Shown here piece after piece: positions 33,194 through 39,550 of a DNA stretch of 40,758 nt. Made by a program: the position numbers and the translations under genes. The DNA is from Oscillospiraceae bacterium (GTDB taxonomy: Bacteria; Bacillota_A; Clostridia; Oscillospirales; Oscillospiraceae), in the NCBI GenBank assembly GCA_024690695.1, contig JAILOS010000106.1:1-40758 (forward strand), written 5' to 3'. Each line of letters opens with the position of its first letter. Within the stretch, counting starts at the first letter, position 1. The notes below the pieces were generated by a model, which saw nothing but the letters and a program-made list of their open reading frames with translations, was not told the DNA's origin and searched no databases.

Positions 33194-34945
33194 TTATTTC
33201 CTCTCCTTTCTGGAAATCGCCTGCTTCGGGCAGACCTGGGCGCAGACCGTGCAGCCGACGCACTGGTTCGGGTCGATGACGGCCTTCCGGTCCTTGACCA
33301 TGATGGCCGGGCAGCCGACCTTCAGGCACATCGTACAGCCGACGCACTTGTCGCGGTCGACCTCGCACAGGCCGATGTCGTGCTTGATGCGCTTGATCAG
33401 CAGGCAGGGACGGCGCGCGATGATGGCGGCCGGCGCTTCGGAGCTGATCGCTTCCTGCACCGCCTGCTCCATCGCGGCCAGATCCTGGGGATCGGCGATA
33501 AAGACGTTCTTGTAGCCCATCGAGCGGAGCACGTCCTCGATCCGGATGGCCTCGGAGATCTCGCCCTCCAGCGTGATGCCGGTGCCGGGATTGTCCTGGT
33601 GGCCGGTCATGCCGGTGATGGAGTTGTCCAGGACGACGGGGATCACGCCGCCCTTGTTGTAGATGATCTCGGCCGCGCCGGTCATGCCGCTGTGGAAGAA
33701 GGTGGAGTCGCCCACGACGCCGAAGATCTTTTTGCCGCTGTCGGGGCCGAAGGCCTTGGCCATGCCCATGGCCATCGAGAAGCCCGCGCCCATGCAGACG
33801 CAGCTGTCCAGCGCGTTCAGCGGAGCCGAGCCGCCGAGCGTGTAGCAGCCGATGTCGCCGCAGATGATGTAATCCTTGTGACGGCTCATCACGGTGAAGA
33901 AGCCGCGGTGCGGGCAGCCGGGGCAGAGCACCGGCGGACGGGAAACGGCGGCGACGCCGAGCTCCTTCTTCTCGGGCTTGTCGCCGAAAACGCGCTCGCG
34001 CACGAGCTGCGGATTGAGCTCATACAGCTTGCCGATCAGCTCCTTGCCGACGCACTCGATGCCGGCCGCGCGGATCTGCTCTTCCATGAAGGGGTCGAGC
34101 TCCTCGATGACGTAGAGCTTTTTGACCTTGGAGGCAAACTCGCGGATCAGCTTCATCGGCAGCGGATTGGTCAGGCCGAGCTTCAGGAAGGAGGCGTCCT
34201 CGGGGAAGGCGTCCTTCGCGTACTGATAGGCGATCGAGGCGGTGATCACGCCGATCTCGCCGCCCTTGAGCTCCATGCGGTTGAGCGGGCAGTCGTTGCC
34301 GTATTCCTCCAGCGCCAGCAGGTTTTTCTCCACCTTGGCGTGGTTGCGGTAGGCGTTGGCGGGGGCGGAGCTGTTCTTGCCGTAGTCGCGCTTATAGGGC
34401 AGCATCGGCCGCTCCTCGCGCTCGCCGAGCTCGACGATGCTCTTGGAGTGGGCTACGCGGGTCGTGATGCGGTAGAGCACCGGCATATCGAAGCGCTCGG
34501 AGATCTCGTAGGCGGTCTTCAGAAAATCCTTGCATTCCTGCGAATCGGAGGGCTCGATCATCGCGATCTTGGCAAAGCGCGCGTAGTAGCGGTTGTCCTG
34601 CTCGTTCTGCGAGGAGTGCATGCTCGGATCGTCCGCGGAGACGACGACGAGGCCGCCGTTGACCCCGTTGTAGGCCGCGGTGAACAGCGGATCGGCCGCG
34701 ACGTTGACGCCGACGTGCTTCATCGCGCTCAGGCTGCGGGCGCCGGCGACGCTGGCGCCGTAGGCCACCTCGACGGCGACCTTCTCGTTGGGCGCCCATT
34801 CGCAGTACAGGCTGTCCTTGTAGCGGGGGAGGTTTTCAAAGATCTCGGTGCTGGGGGTCCCGGGGAAAGCGGAGCAGACGCGCACGCCCGCCTCGTAGGC
34901 GCCGCGCGCGATCGCTTCGTTGCCGGAGAGAAGAACCTTGTTCAT
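33194..34945 (-). CDS. iorA: Indolepyruvate ferredoxin oxidoreductase, alpha subunit
   Basis: 583-residue catalytic subunit. The N-terminal pyrimidine-binding domain (about 1-180) starts LLSGNEAIARGAYEAGV and includes FPGTPSTE. The ThDP domain carries LCPGCPHRGFF (about 345) and the metal-binding GDSTFFHSGMTG. Two 4Fe-4S clusters sit at the C-terminus: CVGCTMCLKVGCP (534-546) and CVGCTVCAQVCP (562-573). It oxidatively decarboxylates indole-, phenyl- or hydroxyphenyl-pyruvate to the acyl-CoA. GGAGG is ten bases before the ATG. It is the first gene of the operon iorA-iorB-CoA-transferase-aminotransferase and is divergent from a LysR regulator, which probably controls it. Substrate range inside the aromatic group cannot be read from sequence. 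Confidence 0.95.
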   Translation of the reverse strand: MNKVLLSGNEAIARGAYEAGVRVCSAFPGTPSTEIFENLPRYKDSLYCEWAPNEKVAVEVAYGASVAGARSLSAMKHVGVNVAADPLFTAAYNGVNGGLVVVSADDPSMHSSQNEQDNRYYARFAKIAMIEPSDSQECKDFLKTAYEISERFDMPVLYRITTRVAHSKSIVELGEREERPMLPYKRDYGKNSSAPANAYRNHAKVEKNLLALEEYGNDCPLNRMELKGGEIGVITASIAYQYAKDAFPEDASFLKLGLTNPLPMKLIREFASKVKKLYVIEELDPFMEEQIRAAGIECVGKELIGKLYELNPQLVRERVFGDKPEKKELGVAAVSRPPVLCPGCPHRGFFTVMSRHKDYIICGDIGCYTLGGSAPLNALDSCVCMGAGFSMAMGMAKAFGPDSGKKIFGVVGDSTFFHSGMTGAAEIIYNKGGVIPVVLDNSITGMTGHQDNPGTGITLEGEISEAIRIEDVLRSMGYKNVFIADPQDLAAMEQAVQEAISSEAPAAIIARRPCLLIKRIKHDIGLCEVDRDKCVGCTMCLKVGCPAIMVKDRKAVIDPNQCVGCTVCAQVCPKQAISRKERK

Positions 34946-35107
34946 GGCTGCATATCCTCCTTGCGGACTTAAATTATACGGATTATTTATAATTATTATA
35001 GAGAAAGGCTTGAAACTTGTAAATCATTTCATTATAATAAGGGTATAAGCATCACTTATTATCTAAAGAAAAGCGAGTAGCGGTCTGAAGCGGGGGAGGG
35101 GTCTGTT
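34946..35107. promoter_or_regulatory. Divergent promoter/operator region between iorA and lysR
   Basis: An AT-rich 162-base region. On the plus strand TTGAAA (35010-35015), 17-base spacer and TATAAT (35033-35038) form a strong lysR promoter. An 8-bp inverted repeat ATAATAAG/CTTATTAT (35034-35041 and 35055-35062) overlaps the -10 box and is a candidate LysR operator. On the minus strand a TATAAT-like box (34979-34974) faces iorA but has no good -35 box, as expected for an activated promoter. Confidence 0.6.
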
Positions 35108-35998
35108 TTGACGATCCAGCAGGTGCTGTACGTTCTGGAGGCGGCGAGCTGCCGCAGTATGTCGAAGGCTTCGGAGAGGCTGTACGTCTCCCAGTCGGCG
35201 ATCTCGCAGCAGATTTTGAAGCTGGAGCGCGAGCTGGGCTACAGCCTGTTCACGCGCAGCGTCGGCGGTCTGGAGCTGAGCAGCGAGGGCGCGCGCTTCT
35301 GCGAGGAGGCGCGCAGCATCGTGGACGACTGGCAGCGCTTCTGCCGCAGCGTGCAGGCGGACAACCCCGAATCGAAAAAGCAGCTGCGCGTCGGCATGGG
35401 GGCGCGCGTCTATTCCAACGGGCTTTTCGGCGATATCGTCCGCTTTTTCGACCGGCGTCCTGATCTGGAGGTCTCCTTCGTCACCGAGGCCGGCGGGGAT
35501 TTCCTCGCGGCGCTGCGGCGGCGCAGCCTGGACCTGGCTCTGGACGTGCTGCCCTCGGAGGACTATCTGGCGCGGCGCAGCGAGTATTATTCCTGCGAGC
35601 TGATCCGGGAGCAGCAGTGCGTGCTGATGGCGGCGGACGATCCGCGCGCGGCGCTTCCGTCGATCGATGTGCGGCAGCTCCAGGGCTCGGCGGTGGTGTC
35701 GGGTCTGGAGTATTCCGCGGAGGCGCGCATGCTCGAGGAGATCTGCCGGCGCTGGGAGCTCAGCTTCGAGCGGATCTACCGCTCCGACGGGATCGACACG
35801 AACATGAACCTCGTTCGCGCGGGCCGCGGCGTCGTGTTCGGGCCGCGCTCCTTCGCCGCGCACTACGGCGTGGCGGCGGTGCCGCTGGAGCCGGCGAGCA
35901 GCGCCTCGCTGCGCTTCATCTGCCTGCAGCACCTGCTGGGCCGCCGCGAGATCCGCGAGTTCCGCGACTATATGACGGAGCTATGCGAGCAGCTTTAA
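35108..35998 (+). CDS. LysR-family transcriptional regulator
   Basis: 296 residues. The N-terminal winged helix-turn-helix (about 1-60) is typical: IQQVLYVLEAASCRSMSKASERLYVSQSAISQQILKLERELGYSLFTRS. A linker helix and a periplasmic-binding-like effector domain (about 90-296) follow. It is divergent from iorA, the usual arrangement for a LysR protein that senses a pathway compound and activates the neighbouring operon. The start is TTG, preceded by GGAGGGG. The stop codon TAA is made by the first three bases of a 165-bp inverted-repeat element, so the last residues may have been altered by its insertion. The effector is probably an aromatic acid or 2-oxoacid, which is inference. Confidence 0.92.
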   Translation: MTIQQVLYVLEAASCRSMSKASERLYVSQSAISQQILKLERELGYSLFTRSVGGLELSSEGARFCEEARSIVDDWQRFCRSVQADNPESKKQLRVGMGARVYSNGLFGDIVRFFDRRPDLEVSFVTEAGGDFLAALRRRSLDLALDVLPSEDYLARRSEYYSCELIREQQCVLMAADDPRAALPSIDVRQLQGSAVVSGLEYSAEARMLEEICRRWELSFERIYRSDGIDTNMNLVRAGRGVVFGPRSFAAHYGVAAVPLEPASSASLRFICLQHLLGRREIREFRDYMTELCEQL

Positions 35999-36160
35999 GG
36001 CAACGCCGCACAATTCGCCATCGGCGCCTTTCGGAAAAACTGCGCCCTGACTTCGTCACTTTTTCTTGCAATACACAAAGTATTCCTGCAAAAAAGTGCC
36101 ATCATCAGAACGCAATTTTCCTCGAAATTCGCTCTCGCCGAATTGTGCGGCGTTGCCTTA
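35996..36160. mobile_element. MITE-like 165-bp palindromic element
   Basis: Perfect 22-bp terminal inverted repeats (35996-36017 and 36139-36160) begin TAAGGCAACG and end CGTTGCCTTA. The inside is also nearly palindromic: TTTCGGAAAAACTGCG against CGCAATTTTCCTCGAAA, CACTTTTTCTTGCA against TGCAAAAAAGTG, and a central AATAC-ACAAA-GTATT hairpin. The whole can fold into one long interrupted stem. It codes for nothing. The outer TA on both sides fits insertion at a TA target as for IS630/Tc1-type transposases, but that link is a guess. As RNA it would also act as a terminator for lysR. Confidence 0.75.
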
Positions 36161-36181
36161 GTTTGAAGGAGAACGGGGGGA

Positions 36182-36209
36182 GAGTGAGGAGTGAGGAGTG
36201 AGGAGTGAG
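36182..36209 (+). repeat. Four perfect tandem copies of GAGTGAG
   Basis: The seven-base unit GAGTGAG is repeated exactly four times (36182-36188, 36189-36195, 36196-36202, 36203-36209), then degenerates to GAGCG. It lies between the MITE-like element and the end of the minus-strand GtrA-like gene. No function is evident. Confidence 0.9.
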
Positions 36210-36241
36210 GAGCGCAAAGGAGTTGTTGCCTCCGTTTGCGG

Positions 36242-36739
36242 TCAGGCTTCCTTTTTCTTTGGCTCTTTTGTGTCGAGGCTCTTGCCGAAGACGAAAAAGC
36301 GCTGAAAGAGGAACTCCGTGACGAAGTTGACGAGCATGGTGAGCGCGAGGACCAGGTACTCATTCCAGCCGTACCGGCCGGTGAGCAGGACGCCCCACCA
36401 GATCGACAGCGGCGTGAACACGAGGTAGTAGGCGAGCACCTTGAGCATGGCGACAGGGACGTTCGCCGCACTCTGGAAGGTGAATTTCCGGTTGAAGGTG
36501 AAGTTCCACAGAACGCTCAGCGTCAAGGCGATAAAGTAGTTCGGTCCGTACTCGGCCGGGTCGGTCACGCCGAGCCGGGACAGAAAGCGGTCCATCAGGG
36601 CAAACGAGCCCTCCGGCCAGTGAACAAGAACGTTCAGCAGGGTAAAGGAGACGACTTGGATGATCCCGGCGCTGATCGAAAACAGCGTGAATTTTACCGC
36701 GCGAACGAGTTCTTTTCTGTCTTTTTTCTCTTGCTGCAT
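36242..36739 (-). CDS. GtrA-like membrane protein
   Basis: 165 residues from the ATG at 36739, with GGAGG seven bases upstream. An earlier in-frame ATG at 36799 falls inside the promoter and is rejected. Four membrane helices are seen (FTLFSISAGIIQVVSFTLL, NYFIALTLSVLWNF, LKVLAYYLVFTPLSIW, YLVLALTMLVNFV) with the family segment LSVLWNFTFNRKFTF in the middle and FLFQRFFVFGKS at the end. A basic/acidic N-terminal MQQEKKDRKE and a Lys-rich tail lie in the cytosol. GtrA proteins are thought to flip polyprenyl-linked sugars. No glycosyltransferase gene adjoins this copy, unlike the one at 25368-25868. Confidence 0.88.
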   Translation of the reverse strand: MQQEKKDRKELVRAVKFTLFSISAGIIQVVSFTLLNVLVHWPEGSFALMDRFLSRLGVTDPAEYGPNYFIALTLSVLWNFTFNRKFTFQSAANVPVAMLKVLAYYLVFTPLSIWWGVLLTGRYGWNEYLVLALTMLVNFVTEFLFQRFFVFGKSLDTKEPKKKEA

Positions 36740-36770
36740 ACGATGGCCTCCGATCCCAAAGATCGCCCCC

Positions 36771-36799
36771 ATTATACGAGCCTCTCCGCAAAAAGGCAA
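36771..36799 (-). promoter_or_regulatory. Promoter of the second GtrA-like gene
   Basis: On the minus strand: TTGCCT (36799-36794), 17-base spacer, perfect TATAAT (36776-36771). Transcription would start near 36764, 25 bases before the ATG at 36739. Confidence 0.7.
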
Positions 36800-36867
36800 G
36801 GCTGAGCTGCGGCTTTTGTCCGTATAGCGCAGGGCTCCGGCGCATATACTGCCAGCGGGGTGATGAA

Positions 36868-37344
36868 ATGGATACCAACAAGCGATGGGGGAAGCTGGCG
36901 CTCTGTCTGCTGATCCCGCTGGCCGCCGGCGGTCTCGGCGCGCTGCTGGGCGGCGATTTCAGCGCGTCCTACGGGGCGATGTACAAGCCGCTGCTCTCGC
37001 CGCCGGGCTGGGTATTTCCGGTGGTCTGGTCGGCGCTGTATCTGCTGATGGGCTATGCGAGCTACCTCGTGCTGACGAGCGGCGCCGCGCCTTCCAGGGT
37101 CCGCCGCGCGCTGCGCGTGTACGGCGTGCAGCTCGCGCTGAACGCGCTCTGGCCGCTGTTCTTCTTCCGTCTGGGCGTCTACGGCTTCGCGTTCGTCTGG
37201 CTGCTGCTGCTCGCGGCGGCGGCCCTGATCTGCACGCTGCTGTTCCGCTATATCGTCAAGCGGGCGGGGGAGGCGCTGATCCCGTACCTGTTCTGGCTGT
37301 TTTTCGCCGCCTACCTCAATCTCGGCGTCAGCCTGCTCAACTGA
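36868..37344 (+). CDS. tspO: TspO/MBR family membrane protein
   Basis: 158 residues with five membrane helices, the normal TspO (tryptophan-rich sensory/translocator protein) plan. Landmarks are YKPLLSPPGWVFPVVWSALYLLMGYASY (about 39-66), ALNALWPLFFF (about 89) and FWLFFAAYLNLGVSLLN at the end. TspO binds porphyrins and related ligands and is tied to tetrapyrrole or stress responses. Its job in an anaerobe is uncertain. It is divergent from the GtrA-like gene. No convincing promoter was found: TATACT at 36845 has no -35 box at the right distance. A weak GGGGTGA serves as ribosome site. It ends 18 bases before a T-rich terminator. Confidence 0.92.
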   Translation: MDTNKRWGKLALCLLIPLAAGGLGALLGGDFSASYGAMYKPLLSPPGWVFPVVWSALYLLMGYASYLVLTSGAAPSRVRRALRVYGVQLALNALWPLFFFRLGVYGFAFVWLLLLAAAALICTLLFRYIVKRAGEALIPYLFWLFFAAYLNLGVSLLN

Positions 37345-37361
37345 ATCCGCCGCGTCCCCGG

Positions 37362-37394
37362 GCCGGAGCCGAAGCGCTCCGGCTTCTTTTTTTT
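37362..37394 (+). terminator. Rho-independent terminator after tspO
   Basis: An 8-bp GC-rich stem (37362-37369 and 37376-37383) followed by TTC and a run of eight T. A textbook terminator. Confidence 0.9.
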
Positions 37395-37484
37395 CCGCGG
37401 CGCGCCCGTACAAGGAGAAAACCACAAAAAACCCGGGCCGCTTTGGGCAAAACTGCCTAAAGAACGAAAAAACCGGGGATGTTC

Positions 37485-37513
37485 TTGCATAATCTTTGGC
37501 GTTGTGTTAGAAT
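37485..37513 (+). promoter_or_regulatory. Promoter of the cooC-like/dehydratase operon
   Basis: TTGCAT at 37485-37490, 17-base spacer, TAGAAT at 37508-37513. It gives a leader of about 45 bases before the ATG at 37564, with GGGGGG just upstream of the start. Confidence 0.65.
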
Positions 37514-37563
37514 ACTAACGGAATTATGTGCATTTTTGCGCCTTTCACAGAGGGGGGACGTTT

Positions 37564-38328
37564 ATGGAAAACAAAGCCAAGATTCTTACGGTAGCAGGCA
37601 AGGGCGGCGTGGGGAAAACCTCGATCTGCGCTTCGATCGTCCGGCTTCTCGTCGAGCGGTATCCGGACAAAAAGATCCTCGCGATCGACGCCGACCCGGC
37701 CGTGGGCCTGTCCGTTGCTCTTGGCGTAGACGTGAAGCTGACGCTGGACGACATCCGCCAGAGCATCGTCGACAGCGTCGAGAACGGGGAGACCCGGGAG
37801 GCGATGGAGCTTCTCAGCGAGGCCCGTTTTCGGATCTTCGACGCGCTGGTGGAAATGCCGGGCTTCGCCTTTCTGGCGATCGGCCGGCCGGAGAGCTCCG
37901 GCTGCTACTGCAAGGTGAATTCCTATCTGAAAGAGGTCATCAGTCTGCTGGCCAACAGCTTCGACTACGTGATCATCGACGGGGAGGCGGGGATCGAGCA
38001 GATCCAGCGCCGCGTGATGGAAAAGGTCACGCACCTGCTGCTGATCACGGACCAGAGCAAGAAGGGCGGCCAGGTCATCACGACGATCAAGCAGGTGGCC
38101 GACGAGCTCATCTCCTACGAACGGATCGGGGCGATCATCAACCGCGTCACGAACCCGGAGCTGGTCGGGCTGATCCAGGTGCCCGGCGTGGAGATCCTCT
38201 CCGCCATCCCCGCGGACGGCGCCTTCGCCGCCAACGACATCAAGGGCAGGAGCGTGCTCGAGCTGCCCGAGGATTCCGCTGTGCTCAAGGGAGTGAGGGA
38301 AGCACTCCAGAAAATAGAGATCCTGTAA
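37564..38328 (+). CDS. CooC-type MinD-family ATPase
   Basis: 254-residue deviant P-loop ATPase (SIMIBI class). It has Walker A AGKGGVGKT (11-19), IDADPAVGLS (41-50) and IIDGEAGIEQ (138-146). Cys114 and Cys116 in GRPESSGCYCKVN match the CxC dimer/metal site of CooC, the ATPase that helps load nickel into carbon monoxide dehydrogenase. The ATG at 37564 is chosen because an earlier in-frame ATG at 37528 lies close to the promoter and lacks a ribosome site. The gene lies 25 bases before two 2-hydroxyacyl-CoA dehydratase-family subunits and looks co-transcribed. No CO dehydrogenase gene is in view. It may therefore serve the dehydratase-like proteins, in cluster insertion or as an ATP-driven electron donor. 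That role is inference. Confidence 0.88.
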   Translation: MENKAKILTVAGKGGVGKTSICASIVRLLVERYPDKKILAIDADPAVGLSVALGVDVKLTLDDIRQSIVDSVENGETREAMELLSEARFRIFDALVEMPGFAFLAIGRPESSGCYCKVNSYLKEVISLLANSFDYVIIDGEAGIEQIQRRVMEKVTHLLLITDQSKKGGQVITTIKQVADELISYERIGAIINRVTNPELVGLIQVPGVEILSAIPADGAFAANDIKGRSVLELPEDSAVLKGVREALQKIEIL

Positions 38329-38353
38329 AATTACTGAAGAAGAGGTGTAACAT

Positions 38354-39550
38354 TTGAAAGATCTTAAGCATTTGATCTACTTTGAACGTCTGCTTGAGAA
38401 CGCCGACAACGAGCTGGTCGAAAAAGCCAAGGCCGACGGGGGCGTCTGCCTGGGCTATACCTGCTTCCACATCCCGGAAGTCCTGCTCAACATCGGCAAC
38501 TGCTTCTCCGCCAGACTGCGCGCGCCGAACACCGGCTCCATCGACATCGCGACCTACTACATGTCCAACTACACCTGCGAGTTTGCCCGCGCGCTGCTGG
38601 AGCGCGCCATCGAGGGCGGCTACCAGTTCCTGGACGCGCTGATCGGCGTGGACGCCTGCTCGATGATGAACCGCTCCATGGAGCACTTTGAGATCCTGAA
38701 GGTCAACGACAAGCCCAACTTCTTCGTCACCCACACCGACATGCCCTTCAAGATCACCGACTACACGATCGACGGCTACGTCAAGCAGATGCGCGTCCAC
38801 GTGCTCGACCGCATCCACGAGACCTTCGGCGTCGACGTCTCCGACGAGGCGATCCGCAAGGCCGTTGAGGAGCACAACGAGGTCTGCCGCATCATGACCG
38901 AGATCGGCGAGATGCGCAAGCAGGAGAACCCGATCCTCACCGGCTACGAGTACCACGTGCTCAACCTCGTCACCTACACCTGCCCGAAGGCGCTGATCCT
39001 GCCCTACCTGCGCGAGACGCTGGAGGAGCTGAAGAAGAGAAAGCCCGACAAGAAGAGCCCCTTCCGCGCCCGCGTGGCCATCGTCGGCTCCGAGATCGAC
39101 GATCCCAGCCTCACGAAGCTGATCGAGGGCTGCGGCGCGCTCGTCGTGTCCGACCGCTACTGCTTCGGCTCCACGCCCGGCCGCGAGGTCATCGAGCTCA
39201 ACGACGAGGAAGACGTGCTCTGGCAGATCTGCCGCCACTACATGGAGGTCTCCGAGTGCGCCCGCTACATCTCCGACGAGAAGGTCATGCAGCGCCGCCA
39301 GACGGCCGACCGGCTGGCCAGGGAGTTCAAGGCCGAGGGCATCATCTACGAGCAGATGAAGTACTGCGACTACTGGGGCTTCGAGCGCGCGCTGGTCAGC
39401 CACATCATGCACGACGAATACGGCTGGCCCGTCCTGTCGATCGACCGTCTGTACAACAACGGCAACTCCGGTCAGCTCCGCACCCGCGTGCAGGCCTTCG
39501 TCGAATCCCTGGAGATCAAACGCATCCATAAAGAGGAGGGAATCAAGTAA
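38354..39550 (+). CDS. 2-hydroxyacyl-CoA dehydratase / benzoyl-CoA reductase family subunit
   Basis: 398-residue HgdB/FldC/BcrC-type subunit. Three cysteines at the expected places could hold a 4Fe-4S cluster: Cys37 in LGYTCFHIPEVLL, Cys102 in GVDACSMMNRS and Cys338 in EQMKYCDYWGFE. The fold carries two Rossmann-like halves joined by a helical part. In this family such proteins remove water from 2-hydroxyacyl-CoAs by a radical path or reduce aromatic CoA esters, after ATP-driven electron injection. The start is TTG at 38354, with AGAGGTG upstream. The stop overlaps the ATG of the next subunit (TAATG). Family call firm; the substrate is unknown. An aryl-lactyl-CoA or other amino-acid-derived acid is plausible given the ior operon nearby. 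Confidence 0.9.
   Translation: MKDLKHLIYFERLLENADNELVEKAKADGGVCLGYTCFHIPEVLLNIGNCFSARLRAPNTGSIDIATYYMSNYTCEFARALLERAIEGGYQFLDALIGVDACSMMNRSMEHFEILKVNDKPNFFVTHTDMPFKITDYTIDGYVKQMRVHVLDRIHETFGVDVSDEAIRKAVEEHNEVCRIMTEIGEMRKQENPILTGYEYHVLNLVTYTCPKALILPYLRETLEELKKRKPDKKSPFRARVAIVGSEIDDPSLTKLIEGCGALVVSDRYCFGSTPGREVIELNDEEDVLWQICRHYMEVSECARYISDEKVMQRRQTADRLAREFKAEGIIYEQMKYCDYWGFERALVSHIMHDEYGWPVLSIDRLYNNGNSGQLRTRVQAFVESLEIKRIHKEEGIK

Noticed and set aside
29917..34972. Long plus-strand open frames opposite the ior operon (29917-32805 and 32543-34972)
   Set aside because: They lie antisense to iorA, iorB, the CoA-transferase and the aminotransferase, which have intact catalytic motifs and ribosome sites. 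Their composition is that of a shadow frame.
35996..36160. CRISPR or tRNA-like element
   Set aside because: There is only one pair of inverted, not direct, repeats and no spacers. No cloverleaf could be drawn.
37564..38328. Nitrogenase iron protein or MinD cell-division ATPase
   Set aside because: The cluster-ligand cysteines of NifH are missing, and there is no MinD membrane-targeting helix at the C-terminus. The CxC after GRPE fits CooC better.
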